The notes: generated by a model not told the origin, from the letters alone. A stretch of DNA of 64,000 bases from Mesorhizobium sp. STM 4661 (GCF_000359125.1 NZ_CAAF010000063.1:1-64000); one strand, 5' to 3'; positions 8,253-20,502 are shown, counted from the stretch's first letter. Translations and numbers: made by a program.

Positions 8253-9185
8253 ATGCGTAGCCTAGCGATTGCGGTGAAAGGCCCGGCTTGCGACATAGCG
8301 CGCATGGCACCCACACCCTCGATCTCCAAGGCCGCGTTCTGGATGGCGCTGTCGGTCGCCTCGTTCCTGGCGATGTCGGTCGCCGGCCGCGCCACGACCG
8401 CCGAGCTCAACGTCTTCCAGGTGCTGGAGCTGCGCTCGGTGATCGGCTTCTTCATCCTTCTGCCCCTAGTGCTGATGAGTGGCGGTTTTGCGGCGATGCG
8501 CACCGAGCGGCCCATCGCCCATATCGCCCGCAATGTCGTCCACTATGCCGGCCAGGCTGCGTGGCTCTACGCGCTGACGCTGATCCCGCTGGCCGTGCTG
8601 ATCTCGATCGAATTCACGACACCGATCTGGACGGCCATCCTGGCGGTCGGCTTCCTCGGCGAAAGGCTCTCCAGGCCGAGACTTGCGGCGATCGTGCTCG
8701 GGCTGATCGGCGTGGCGATCATCGTGCGTCCAGGCATCGGCGCCGTTAACCCTGGACATGTTGTCGTGCTGGGCGCCGCGGTCTGCTTCGGCATCTCCGT
8801 GGTCATGGTCAAATCGCTGACGCGGACGGACAGCGTCGTGCGCATCATCTTCTGGATGCTGGTCATCCAGTCGGTTATCGGTCTCGTGCCGGCGCTCTAC
8901 GAATGGCGCAACCCGCCGCTCGAGCTATGGCCGTGGATCGTGCTGATCGCCTTCACCGGCATGTCGTCGCACTTCTGCATGGCCCGGGCGCTTGGCTATG
9001 CCGACGCCACGGTCATCTCGCCGATGGATTTCCTGCGCGTGCCGCTGTCGGCGCTGATCGGCTGGCTGCTCTATCACGAGCAGATCGACGCCTTCACCGC
9101 CGGAGGCGCCTTGCTGATCCTGATGGGCAATCTGCTCAATCTGCAACGAAGGGCGACGAAACCGGCGGAGATCGCGGTATCATAG
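8253..9185 (+). CDS. EamA/DMT-family inner-membrane transporter
   Basis: The 310-residue protein has about ten hydrophobic segments in two similar halves, the duplicated EamA layout of drug/metabolite transporters. Typical loop motifs are present, such as ALTLIPLAVLISIEFTTPIW and LGFLGERL-like GFLGERLSRPR at the end of the first repeat. The substrate is unknown; relatives export amino acids, nucleobases or other metabolites. The start could be 8253 or the internal ATG at 8304 (MAPTPSISKAAFW), which sits closer to the first membrane helix; neither has a convincing ribosome site. Downstream lie a repeated palindrome and a hairpin terminator shared with the convergent K+ channel gene. Confidence 0.8.
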   Translation: MRSLAIAVKGPACDIARMAPTPSISKAAFWMALSVASFLAMSVAGRATTAELNVFQVLELRSVIGFFILLPLVLMSGGFAAMRTERPIAHIARNVVHYAGQAAWLYALTLIPLAVLISIEFTTPIWTAILAVGFLGERLSRPRLAAIVLGLIGVAIIVRPGIGAVNPGHVVVLGAAVCFGISVVMVKSLTRTDSVVRIIFWMLVIQSVIGLVPALYEWRNPPLELWPWIVLIAFTGMSSHFCMARALGYADATVISPMDFLRVPLSALIGWLLYHEQIDAFTAGGALLILMGNLLNLQRRATKPAEIAVS

Positions 9186-9200
9186 TGCCTTTGGGGCTCA

Positions 9201-9249
9201 GAGCATGATCCCGAAAAGTGGACACCGGTTTTCGGAAAAGATCATGCTC
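9201..9249. repeat. Dispersed intergenic palindrome, copy 1
   Basis: Arms GAGCATGATC (9201-9210) and GATCATGCTC (9240-9249) form a perfect 10-bp inverted repeat. Inside, CCGAAAA pairs with TTTTCGG. The same 49-base unit recurs at 29341-29389 and 46361-46409, each followed by a similar AACAA-purine tail. This is a mobile-looking palindromic family common in Mesorhizobium intergenic regions. Confidence 0.85.
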
Positions 9250-9260
9250 AAACAAAGAGA

Positions 9261-9301
9261 TAGAGCCCCATCCCGATTCAATCGGGATGGAACAGGCTCT
9301 A
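9261..9301. terminator. Hairpin terminator between convergent transporter and channel genes
   Basis: CCATCCCGAT (9268-9277) pairs with ATCGGGATGG (9281-9290), extended by TAGAGCC (9261-9267) against GGCTCTA (9295-9301). The stop codon of the channel gene lies inside the right arm at 9299-9301. It is probably bidirectional. Confidence 0.6.
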
Positions 9302-10102
9302 GTCGCCGTCGTCGGGTATCTTGAGAAGATGTCCGCAGGCCTTGCAGTGGACTGCGTCGGGCTCGTGTCGCTGCAGCCCGCATTGCGGGCAAGGAAAAAA
9401 GACCTTGGCGGGGCGGAAGAGCGCCTGCGCCAGCCTGACGAACAGCGATATGCCGATGATCATGGTGGCGATCGCGGTGAGCTTGCCTGCTATTCCCGGC
9501 AGGACGATGTCGCCGAAACCGGTCGTGGTCACCGTGGCGACGGTGAAATAGAGCGCGTCGATATAGCCTTCGAGACCAGCCTGGGTGCGGAAGAAGAAGG
9601 TGTAGACGAAGCCGGTGATGACAAACAGGAAGGTCAGGAGATTGATGACCGCGTGGCTCGCCTCGCGCCATCGCCTGAGGCCGCGCATCTCCAAATGCCG
9701 CCACAACCTACCGCTGCGCGACAGCGACCACAGTCTGAGGATGCGCAGGAAACCGAGATTAGCCAGTGCCGTAGGCATCAGCAGCGTCAGCAGGATGAAG
9801 ATATCGATCCACGACGCCGGCTGTTTGATCAGGCGCAGCATGTCGTTGGAGGCCAGCAACCGGGCAACCATGTCGGCGGCGACAAGCACCGCCACCGAGT
9901 AATCGAGCCAGAGGAAAGAGGACGACTGCTGGATGACCGGTGTGGCGATGAAGAAGCCGATGATGGCCAGGTCGATGATGATGGCCACAAGCTGAAACCG
10001 GAAAGCCGCGGGCGTGCGCCCGTGATAGAGCTTGCGCAAAATGTCGCGCAGCCGTGCCAAGGCCGAACGATCCTGCAATTCGTCCTTCTCTGCCGCTTTC
10101 AT
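9299..10102 (-). CDS. Voltage-gated-type potassium channel with C-terminal zinc ribbon
   Basis: The product has about six membrane segments (S1 near residue 35 through S6 near residue 215) and a pore loop with TVTTTGFGDI, the K+ selectivity filter. S4 is arginine-bearing (RILRLWSLSRSGRLWRHL), as in voltage-sensing channels. After S6 comes a short cytoplasmic tail with CPQC and CKAC pairs, predicted to bind zinc. I prefer the ATG at 10102 (MKAAEKDELQD) because the further 25-residue extension in the same frame looks non-native; the start is not certain. It probably carries K+ or cation flux across the inner membrane. Gating by the zinc ribbon is inference. Confidence 0.8.
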   Translation of the reverse strand: MKAAEKDELQDRSALARLRDILRKLYHGRTPAAFRFQLVAIIIDLAIIGFFIATPVIQQSSSFLWLDYSVAVLVAADMVARLLASNDMLRLIKQPASWIDIFILLTLLMPTALANLGFLRILRLWSLSRSGRLWRHLEMRGLRRWREASHAVINLLTFLFVITGFVYTFFFRTQAGLEGYIDALYFTVATVTTTGFGDIVLPGIAGKLTAIATMIIGISLFVRLAQALFRPAKVFFPCPQCGLQRHEPDAVHCKACGHLLKIPDDGD

Positions 10103-10205
10103 GATGACCGCGTTAGCCTTCGCGGCGGCGGCCGTCCAGCGCGCGGGCCGACGGAAGCTGTAGCAAGGCGAGAACAACCGGTCCTATGGATACCAGTCGA
10201 AGCCA

Positions 10206-11216
10206 TCACAGCGGCCTGCCCTCGATGATGCTGATGCGTGGTCCCGCCTCGATGATGTCGGTCACCTCGAAGCCACCCTTTGCCAGCAGCGACTTAAACT
10301 CTTCGGCCGTCCGCTCCTGGCCATCAGGCGCGACCAGCATGTTGAGGTCGGAGAATTTGGCATTCGCCCCTTGATTAGGCGGCTCAAGCACGGCCTCAAA
10401 CACCAGCAGCTTGCCGCCATCATGGATCGCCCGGCGGCAGTTTTTCAGGATCGCGACGTTGGTCTCGTCGTCCCAGTCATGCAGTATCCATTTGAGCAGC
10501 ACCGCGTCCGCCCCCGCTGGCAGATCCGCGAAGAAATCACCACCGACGATCTCGCAGCGATCGGCGACGTCTTTCGCCGCCATCACCGAGGCGGCCGGCG
10601 CCACCACATGCGGTTGGTCGAAAAGAATGCCGCGGCTGCCGGGGGTCGCGGCAAGAACTTCGGCAAGCAGCGATCCCTGCCCCCCGCCGACATCCATGAC
10701 CACCGGAAACGGCGAAAAATCATATGCCGCCAGAATGGCCGCCGCCACGCCGCGCGAATTCGCAGCCATGGCACGATCGAATATGGCGGACTCCTCGGGA
10801 TGCTCGGCCCGGTATTCCCAGACGCCTTTGCCGTGCGCGTGACGAAATGCGTTCTTGCCGGTCTGGATGCTGTAGAGCAGCTCGCTCCACGCTTGCCGGT
10901 AATAGGGCCTGCCGACAAAGGCCGCCCAGGGTGCGGCCGAATACTCCGCATCGGAGCGCAACGCGCCGCCAAGCGGGGTCAGCGCGAACTGCCCGTCCTC
11001 TGCCTCGTGAAATATGCCGACAGCCGCAAGCGCCCGCAGCAATCGGTAGAGCGCGCGCGGATGGGTGTCGGTCAGGCTTGCCAGATCTGCAGCCGAGCGC
11101 TTGCCATCCTTGAGGTGGTCTGCGATGCCAAGCATCGCCGCGACCGAGATCGCTTGCGACACCCGGTATTCATTGACCATTCGTATCAGTTCGAAAGCGG
11201 CTGTTCGCGGATCCAT
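10206..11216 (-). CDS. SAM-dependent O-methyltransferase
   Basis: The 336-residue protein has the two-domain plan of plant/actinobacterial-type O-methyltransferases. There is an N-terminal winged-helix dimerisation domain (about 1-100, with LADLTDTHPRALYRLLRAL-like sequence) and a Rossmann domain with VMDVGGGQGSL (SAM motif I) near residue 170. LLKWILHDWDDE follows near 250, where the His is the usual catalytic base. Relatives methylate hydroxyl groups of carotenoids, polyketides and phenolics; the substrate here is unknown. GGGGGG lies six bases before the ATG at 11216, which fixes the start. The gene is downstream of dnaE with about 40 bases between them. Confidence 0.85.
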   Translation of the reverse strand: MDPRTAAFELIRMVNEYRVSQAISVAAMLGIADHLKDGKRSAADLASLTDTHPRALYRLLRALAAVGIFHEAEDGQFALTPLGGALRSDAEYSAAPWAAFVGRPYYRQAWSELLYSIQTGKNAFRHAHGKGVWEYRAEHPEESAIFDRAMAANSRGVAAAILAAYDFSPFPVVMDVGGGQGSLLAEVLAATPGSRGILFDQPHVVAPAASVMAAKDVADRCEIVGGDFFADLPAGADAVLLKWILHDWDDETNVAILKNCRRAIHDGGKLLVFEAVLEPPNQGANAKFSDLNMLVAPDGQERTAEEFKSLLAKGGFEVTDIIEAGPRISIIEGRPL

Positions 11217-11256
11217 GGCGCCCCCCAATCCGCTAACAAATCACATGGTATCGCTT

Positions 11257-14200
11257 CTAAACAAGCTCCACTTCCACCACGCCCTGCACCGCGCGCATGG
11301 CGGATGCGATTTGTGGCGAGACGCGATACCCACCTGGCAAAGCGATCTCGACCTCGCCTTGCGCCTCTCCTTTGAGGACAATAATGCTGACCTGACTGTC
11401 GCCACGCTGTTTGAGCTGCGATTGAATGATCGACGCTGGCCCGTCGTCTCTGACAAAGATGCGCAGCGCCTTCTGGACGCGGCTGGCCTCGTCTTCCAGC
11501 GATTGCACCGAGTTGATGCGCAAATTGACGCCTTCGGGCCTGTCCTCGGCCGAAACCGTGATCACCACCGAGCGGCCGGGCTCCAGCAGGTCGCGATACT
11601 GCGCCAGCCCCTCGGAAAACAGCACCGCCTCATACTGGCCCGAATTGTCGGAGAACTGCACGACGCCCATTTTGTTGCCGGTGCGCGTCTTGCGTTCCTG
11701 CTTGGTGGTGACGGTGCCGGCAAGCCGGCCGGCGGCAGCACCCCGTTTGACCGCGGCTGAGAATTCGGCCCAGTTTTGCACCCGCATCCTTTGCAGCGCC
11801 GCTCTGTATTCGTCGAGCGGGTGCGCCGAGAGATAGAAGCCGACCACCTGGAATTCGCGGTGCAGGCGGTCGGCGGCGAGCCATGGTTCGGCCGCCGGCA
11901 GGTTGAGCGCCTGCGACTGCGCGCCGAGCGAAGCGCCAAAGATGTCAGCCTGGCCGGAGACGGCATTCTGCTGCGCCAGCGACGCCAGCCCCATCATCCG
12001 CTCGACGCCCGCCATCATAGCGGCGCGGTCATGACCGAAGCAGTCCAGCGCGCCGGCCATGATCAGGCTTTCGAAGACGCGCTTGCCGACGATCTTCGGG
12101 TCGACCCTCTCGCAGAAATCGGCGAGGCTCTTGAACGGCTTTTCGCCGCGCGTGGCAACGATGTGCTCGACGGCTGCATCACCGACGCCCTTGAGCGCTG
12201 CCAGCGAATAGAAGATCTTGTTCTCGCCGACCTCAAAGTCGCGGAAACTTGTCATCACCGACGGCGCCGCCACCTCGATGCCGAGGCGCAGCGCGTCCTG
12301 GCGGAAATCGGCAAGCTTGTCGGTGTTGCCCATGTCGAGCGTCATCGACGCGGCCAGGAACTCGACCGGATAATGCGCCTTGAGATAGGCCGTCTGGTAG
12401 GAGACCACCGCATAGGCGGCGGCATGCGATTTGTTGAATCCGTAGTCGGCGAACTTCGCCAAAAGGTCGAAGATGAAGTCGGCCTGCGGCTTGCCGACGC
12501 CGCGCTCGACGGCGCCCGAGACGAAACGCTCGCGCTGCTTGTCCATCTCGGCGCGGATCTTCTTGCCCATGGCGCGGCGCAACAGGTCGGCTTCGCCGAG
12601 CGAATAGCCTGAAAGCTCCTGCGCGATCTGCATCACCTGTTCCTGATAGACGATTACGCCTTGCGTCTCCTTCACCAGATGGTCGATCTTCGGATGGATC
12701 GACGCCATCTCCTCCTCGCCATGCTTTCTGGCGTTGTAGGTCGGGATGTTCTCCATCGGGCCGGGACGGTAGAGCGCGACCAGCGCGATGATGTCCTCGA
12801 TGCAGTCGGGTCGCATGCCGATCAGCGCCTTGCGCATGCCCGCACTTTCCACCTGGAACACGCCGACCACCTCGCCGCGCGACAGCATGGCGTAGGTGTC
12901 GGGATCGTCGAGCGGAATACGGGCAAGGTCGATCTCGATGCCGTGGCGGCGGATCAGCTTGACCGCCGTCTCCAGCACCGTCAGCGTCTTCAGGCCGAGG
13001 AAGTCGAACTTCACCAGCCCGGCCTGCTCGACATATTTCATGTTGAACTGGGTGACCGGCATATCCGAGCGCGGATCGCGGTACATCGGCACCAATTCCG
13101 ACAAAGGTCTATCACCGATGACGATGCCGGCGGCGTGGGTCGAAGCATGGCGATAGAGCCCTTCCAGCTTCTGCGCCATGTCGAGCAGCGTCTGGACGAT
13201 CGGCTCCTTCTCGGCCTCCTCGGCAAAGCGCGGTTCGTTGGCTATGGCATCGGCGAGCTTGACCGGATTGGCCGGGTTCGACGGCACCATCTTGGAGAGT
13301 TTGTCGACCTGGCCGTAAGGCATCTGCAGCACGCGGCCGACGTCGCGCAGCACCGCACGCGCCTGCAGCGTACCGAAGGTGATGATCTGACCGACCTGGT
13401 CGCGGCCGTATTTCTGCTGGACGTAGCGGATGACCTCCTCGCGCCGGTCCTGGCAGAAATCGATGTCGAAGTCGGGCATCGACACGCGGTCGGGATTGAG
13501 GAAGCGCTCGAACAGCAAGGAGAAGCGCAGCGGGTCGATGTCGGTGATGGTCGTCGAATAGGCCACCAGCGAGCCTGCGCCCGAACCGCGGCCCGGCCCG
13601 ACCGGAATGCCTTGCGCCTTGGCCCATTTGATGAAATCGGCAACAATCAGGAAATAGCCGGGATATTTCATCTTCTCGATGACGCCGAGCTCGAAATCGA
13701 GCCGTTCGCGGTATTGCTCGACTGTATAGCCTGGCGTGGGGCCATGCGCGGTAAGCCGCGCCTCCAGCCCCTCATGCGCCTGGCGGGCCAGTTCCTCGGC
13801 TTCCGCCTTCACCGCGGCGTCATTATCGGCGACATCGCCGCCGGTGAAGCGCGGCAGGATCGGATTGCGGGTCTTGGGATAATAGGAACAGCGTAGCGCG
13901 ATCTCGACAGTATTGTCGATCGCTTCCGGCAAATCGACAAACAGCCGCGCCATATCGGCCTGGCTTCTCAGGAAATTATCTGATGACAGGCGACGGCGTT
14001 TGTCGACGGCGACGACCGAGCCCTCGGCGATGGCGATCAGCGCGTCGTGCGCCTCATAGTCTTCTCGCGAGGAAAAAAACGCCTCATTGGTAGCGACCAG
14101 CGGCAGGTCGTGGCTGTAGGCCAGATCTACCGTCGACTTCTCTATTGTACGGTCGTAGCCGGAAACCCGCTCTAGTTCGACATAGAGCCGATCGCCGAAC

Positions 14201-14808
14201 AGCGCCTTGAGCGTAAGCAACCTCTGCTCGGCGAGGTCGCGGCGGTCTTCCTTCAAGGCAGTGCCGATCGGGCCGCGCGGCCCACCGCTGAGGCAGATCA
14301 GCCCATCGCAATGGCCATCCAGCATTTTGGTGGTCAGGTGAACCGCCTCGCCGGGCGGCATTTCCAAATAGACCCGGCTGACCAGCCTGACCAAATTGGA
14401 ATAGCCGGCCTCGGTCGCCGCGATCAAAACCACCGGCCTCATGTCCGGGCCTTGCCGCCTGCGGTCGCGCTGGCTGTCGCTCGCTTCGCCGGAAAAGGCG
14501 AGAGCGGTCTGGCAGCCGATGATTGGCTGAATGCCCTCTTTGACCGCCTTCTGGGCAAATTCCAGCGCCCCGAACAAATTGTTGGTGTCGGTCACGGCGA
14601 TGGCCGGGCATTCGTCCTTGACAGCATGGGCAACAACCGTGCCGAGCTGCAGGGCGCCTTCGAGCAACGAATAGGCCGAATGCACGCGCAGATGGATGAA
14701 CGGCCGCGCCGCCACCTCCGGTCTTGCCGCCTTGGCAATCGCCTCGCGCAGCAAGGGATCGCGCGTCGTCTTTTCGTCTGCCACCAGTCTTTGCTTTCCG
14801 ATCCGCAA
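11257..14808 (-). CDS. dnaE: DNA polymerase III alpha subunit (replicative DnaE1)
   Basis: About 1183 residues, normal for alphaproteobacterial DnaE1. The PHP domain opens with HLRVHSAYSLLEGAL near residue 42. The palm contains PDFDIDFCQDRREEV with the catalytic aspartates, followed by YRHASTHAAGIVIGD and the tandem HhH region. A C-terminal OB fold includes GRLAGTVTTKQERKTRTG. It is the polymerising subunit of the chromosomal replicase. Its 1183-residue length argues for the replicative copy rather than the shorter mutagenic DnaE2/ImuC. The first codon read here is TTG at 14808; a GTG at 14784 (VADEKTTRD) is an alternative, and neither has a clean Shine-Dalgarno. Confidence 0.96.
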   Translation of the reverse strand: MRIGKQRLVADEKTTRDPLLREAIAKAARPEVAARPFIHLRVHSAYSLLEGALQLGTVVAHAVKDECPAIAVTDTNNLFGALEFAQKAVKEGIQPIIGCQTALAFSGEASDSQRDRRRQGPDMRPVVLIAATEAGYSNLVRLVSRVYLEMPPGEAVHLTTKMLDGHCDGLICLSGGPRGPIGTALKEDRRDLAEQRLLTLKALFGDRLYVELERVSGYDRTIEKSTVDLAYSHDLPLVATNEAFFSSREDYEAHDALIAIAEGSVVAVDKRRRLSSDNFLRSQADMARLFVDLPEAIDNTVEIALRCSYYPKTRNPILPRFTGGDVADNDAAVKAEAEELARQAHEGLEARLTAHGPTPGYTVEQYRERLDFELGVIEKMKYPGYFLIVADFIKWAKAQGIPVGPGRGSGAGSLVAYSTTITDIDPLRFSLLFERFLNPDRVSMPDFDIDFCQDRREEVIRYVQQKYGRDQVGQIITFGTLQARAVLRDVGRVLQMPYGQVDKLSKMVPSNPANPVKLADAIANEPRFAEEAEKEPIVQTLLDMAQKLEGLYRHASTHAAGIVIGDRPLSELVPMYRDPRSDMPVTQFNMKYVEQAGLVKFDFLGLKTLTVLETAVKLIRRHGIEIDLARIPLDDPDTYAMLSRGEVVGVFQVESAGMRKALIGMRPDCIEDIIALVALYRPGPMENIPTYNARKHGEEEMASIHPKIDHLVKETQGVIVYQEQVMQIAQELSGYSLGEADLLRRAMGKKIRAEMDKQRERFVSGAVERGVGKPQADFIFDLLAKFADYGFNKSHAAAYAVVSYQTAYLKAHYPVEFLAASMTLDMGNTDKLADFRQDALRLGIEVAAPSVMTSFRDFEVGENKIFYSLAALKGVGDAAVEHIVATRGEKPFKSLADFCERVDPKIVGKRVFESLIMAGALDCFGHDRAAMMAGVERMMGLASLAQQNAVSGQADIFGASLGAQSQALNLPAAEPWLAADRLHREFQVVGFYLSAHPLDEYRAALQRMRVQNWAEFSAAVKRGAAAGRLAGTVTTKQERKTRTGNKMGVVQFSDNSGQYEAVLFSEGLAQYRDLLEPGRSVVITVSAEDRPEGVNLRINSVQSLEDEASRVQKALRIFVRDDGPASIIQSQLKQRGDSQVSIIVLKGEAQGEVEIALPGGYRVSPQIASAMRAVQGVVEVELV

Positions 14809-14998
14809 TTCTTGCCGCTCTAATCTAGGCTGCCGCGCTTCGACCTGCCAGCATTCTCGGCCTCTGCACTTGCCAATTCCCGGAAAACGTCGACGGCCTC
14901 GCGCCGCAACCCTGTGTGAAGTGCTTCATGGTCGATGGGACAGCGCCAGCCGCACACTGCCAGCGTGAATGAAATCGTCTTTCAACAAGGAGGTTTTC

Positions 14999-15226
14999 AT
15001 GACTAGCCGTTTTGTCGTCGATCTCAGCGGTCTCAAGCTTGCCAAGGGCATGGAAGAAAAAATGGCGAAGACCATTCAGCACGCGGTGCTGACGTCGATC
15101 GCCGAAACCTACACGCAGCCGGAGATCGCCTTGCGCTTCCCCAAGGAGTGGCTCGGCCTGGTTGCGCATATCGACCAGCACCAACTTCCCGCCCTCGACA
15201 AGCAAATCGGCGGGATGATGCGCTAG
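14999..15226 (+). CDS. Small conserved-looking protein of unknown function, first gene of a two-gene unit
   Basis: The 75-residue product begins MTSRFVVDLSGLKLAKGMEE and ends DKQIGGMMR. It has no cysteine, no signal peptide and no membrane segment; residues 15-45 look like an amphipathic helix. A perfect AAGGAGG lies seven bases before the ATG at 14999, so translation should be strong. The next gene begins only four bases after its stop. I do not recognise the family. Its small size beside a cysteine-rich partner could suit a modified peptide, a chaperone partner or a subunit; the sequence does not decide between these. Confidence 0.7.
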   Translation: MTSRFVVDLSGLKLAKGMEEKMAKTIQHAVLTSIAETYTQPEIALRFPKEWLGLVAHIDQHQLPALDKQIGGMMR

Positions 15227-15230
15227 AACC

Positions 15231-15683
15231 ATGTCGTTCGCTCCGGCAGACGTTAACACGGTTCCGGTAGGCGCCAAGCTTGTCGAGGGCGGCGAAAAGT
15301 CCTGCCCGAGCGCTCGCGCCGAGCCGGGAGCGCTGCTGATCGGCGTGGTCGGGGCGGACGGCATCGTGCAGCCGATCCCGACACGACTCGAAATCGACGC
15401 CGAATTCGTCGAGCAGGCGAGCAAGGCCGGCGCCCCGGAAGCGCGCTTCCGCTTTGCCGGCCGCTGCGTCGAAGGCAAATGCAAGCAGTGGACCGGCAAT
15501 TCCTGCGGCGTCATCGAAAAGGTGCTGACCGGCATGACCGAGCAGATGGTGGCGCCTGCCGAAAACCTGCCGCGCTGCGTCATCCGCGGCACTTGCCGCT
15601 GGTACAGCCAGCGTGGTGCTGACGCCTGCCGCGCCTGCGTGTACGTCGTCACCGACCAGAGCAAGGTGGCGGATCCGGCTTGA
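15231..15683 (+). CDS. Eight-cysteine protein of unknown function, second gene of the unit
   Basis: The 150-residue soluble protein carries cysteines at positions 25, 79, 84, 92, 116, 122, 133 and 136, grouped as CVEGKC, a lone C92, CVIRGTC and CRAC. Eight cysteines in such clusters would suit two iron-sulfur clusters or zinc sites. There is no signal peptide, so it would act in the reducing cytoplasm, where metal binding is more likely than disulfides. The C-terminal part CRWYSQRGADACRACVY has the look of a ferredoxin-like ligand loop but lacks the classical CxxCxxC. It is co-transcribed with the 75-residue gene and followed by a hairpin. Function unknown. Confidence 0.7.
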   Translation: MSFAPADVNTVPVGAKLVEGGEKSCPSARAEPGALLIGVVGADGIVQPIPTRLEIDAEFVEQASKAGAPEARFRFAGRCVEGKCKQWTGNSCGVIEKVLTGMTEQMVAPAENLPRCVIRGTCRWYSQRGADACRACVYVVTDQSKVADPA

Positions 15684-15687
15684 TACT

Positions 15688-15723
15688 GAGATCGAGGGCC
15701 GGCGGTTTCCAGTCCTCGATCTC
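15688..15723. terminator. Bidirectional terminator between the Cys-rich gene and pccA
   Basis: GAGATCGAGG (15688-15697) is the exact inverse of CCTCGATCTC (15714-15723), with a 16-base loop. It lies between two convergent genes; an A/T run follows at 15725-15731 (read as T-run on the minus strand before the stem). Confidence 0.6.
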
Positions 15724-15734
15724 GCTTAAAAAGA

Positions 15735-17747
<2,013 letters not shown>

Positions 17748-17928
17748 GCGGGCACTATTCCCCTCCGGTCGCCTGTTCCTTTTATGGTCTGTGCTTGTGC
17801 GGTCAAGACGGCCATGCAATTCACTGACCTTCAATCGATTTGCGAGTCCAATTTGCTTCCGTGGCCCAGTTGATCGCACCATTAAAACCTGAGAGCTTGG
17901 ACGAAAATAGTTTGGGAGGATGTGCCTG

Positions 17929-19055
<1,127 letters not shown>

Positions 19056-19056
<1 letters not shown>

Positions 19057-19814
19057 TGGCACTTACAGCACCTTACAAACGAACAATTCGGCCCTTTTTG
19101 AATGGAGGATACCAGCCGAGTAACGGATCAATGTCGTTCGTGCGGATGGACAACTATGCGCGGAAACCAAGAGCGTACGTTAGAGGATTCGAGATTCTTC
19201 AACGAGAAGTCCGAAATTTCTTCGAATATGTTGAACCGTCAGATAACAATATGAAAGTTTATTCAGAAATTATCGGAAAACTTTTAACTAGTGCTTGTTT
19301 CGAGGTAGAAAGTAATCTAAAGGCAATTTTAAAAGAAAATTTATATTCAAAAGTCGAAAAAGATATGAATATGAACGATTATTTTAAAGTAGAGGCATCT
19401 CATCATTTATCTAAATACGAAGTTTTACTGCCAGAGTGGACCGGAGATAAAAACGTTATCAGACCGTTTGAGGCATGGGCGAGCGCCGGGTCACTAAAGT
19501 GGTATCAAGACTACAACAAATATAAACACGACCGCGTCGCAAACGCTGAATCGGCGAATTTTGAAAACTTGCTAAACGCTTGGTCCGGCAATTTTGTTTT
19601 ATTAAGCAGTCAATTTTTTGACACAGAATTCTCGGTGGATGCAGAGGTGATTGGTTTTGCTCCTGACTTTGACGAGAATGAATATAATCATGGTATCGGT
19701 GGATACTTAAAAATAAAATATCCAAATGATTGGTTGGATGACGAAAAATATGAGTTTGCTCTGAGCATATCGAACTGGAACGACAGTAATTTTTGTCAAG
19801 CGTACAGCTACTGA
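19056..19814 (+). CDS. AT-rich gene of unknown function inserted in the formaldehyde operon; possible HEPN-like protein
   Basis: The 252-residue product is unlike its neighbours in base and codon use: long A/T-rich stretches, many AAA, AAT, TTA and ATA codons, in an otherwise GC-rich region. Such composition is the classic sign of recent transfer. The protein is soluble, acidic and rich in Asn, Tyr, Lys and Phe. A motif near residues 155-166, WYQDYNKYKHDR, resembles the N-x-x-K-H-x-R type motif of some HEPN-like families as I remember them; this is unverified. The ATG at 19056 overlaps the adhC stop by one base, so it may be read from the adhC transcript. A solitary defence or toxin role is possible but not shown. 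Confidence 0.7.
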
Positions 19815-19867
19815 AGGATTCCATAAGAAATTATAGAGATTGACAGATGACAACAGGGAGGAAAGAA

Positions 19868-20437
19868 ATGCCTGAAAAACTGCATCCGAAAATTGACAAT
19901 GGACTACCCAAGGAAAGCGCCAGCTTTGCCGGCGGCACGCTGGTCTGCGCCTGCACCAGCAAGCCGGTGAAAGTGAAGGTCAAGGGCCAGATCGCCCACA
20001 ATCATGCCTGCGGCTGCACCAAATGCTGGAAGCCAGATGGCGCGGTGTTCTCGGTCGTGGCCGTGGCGGGCACCGGCGACGTCACCGTCACCGAGAATGG
20101 CGACAAGCTGAAGGTCGTCGATCCGAGCGCGCTGATCCAGCGCCATGCCTGCACCGGCTGCGGCGTCCATATGCACGGGCCGGTCGAACGCGACCATCCG
20201 TTCAAGGGGCTCTCCTTCATTCATCCCGAGCGTTTCGAAGAGGATGGCTGGTCGCCGCCGGGCTTCACCGCCTTCGTCTCGTCGATCATCGAGTCCGGTG
20301 TCGATCCAGGCCGCATGGATGGCATCCGGGCGCAGTTGAAGAAGATCGGCCTCGAACCCTATGACTGCCTCAACCCCGGCCTGATGGACTATATCGCCAC
20401 CTGGACGGCGAAGAAGTCCGGCGCACTGCCGGCATAG
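19868..20437 (+). CDS. gfa: S-(hydroxymethyl)glutathione synthase (glutathione-dependent formaldehyde-activating enzyme)
   Basis: The 189-residue protein has the Gfa zinc-binding cysteines in LVCACTS, CGCTKCW and HACTGCGVHMHG. It speeds formation of S-hydroxymethylglutathione from formaldehyde and glutathione, the substrate of AdhC. GGGAGG lies seven bases before the ATG at 19868; the earlier ATG at 19847 is less likely. The gene is followed by a strong terminator. Its distance from adhC, filled by an AT-rich foreign gene, is unusual, because these two genes often sit side by side. Confidence 0.93.
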   Translation: MPEKLHPKIDNGLPKESASFAGGTLVCACTSKPVKVKVKGQIAHNHACGCTKCWKPDGAVFSVVAVAGTGDVTVTENGDKLKVVDPSALIQRHACTGCGVHMHGPVERDHPFKGLSFIHPERFEEDGWSPPGFTAFVSSIIESGVDPGRMDGIRAQLKKIGLEPYDCLNPGLMDYIATWTAKKSGALPA

Positions 20438-20457
20438 CGACAGCTCGACGACATCAC

Positions 20458-20490
20458 TGGGGCCGGGCATCTCACCCGGCCCCATATTCT
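20458..20490 (+). terminator. Strong terminator after gfa
   Basis: TGGGGCCGGG (20458-20467), loop of seven, then CCCGGCCCCA (20475-20484), followed by TATTCTTT. The ten-pair stem is perfect. Confidence 0.8.
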
Positions 20491-20502
20491 TTGGAACCAA
20501 CG

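Noticed and set aside
12661..13896. Long open frame (411 codons) antisense to dnaE
   Set aside because: It mirrors the GC-rich codon bias of dnaE on the other strand; composition is Arg/His/Gln-rich and family-free. Several similar frames in dnaE, pccA, parE and gcvP were dropped for the same reason.
14825..15664. 279-codon frame opposite the two small genes
   Set aside because: The plus-strand genes have strong ribosome sites and protein-like composition; the minus frame has neither.
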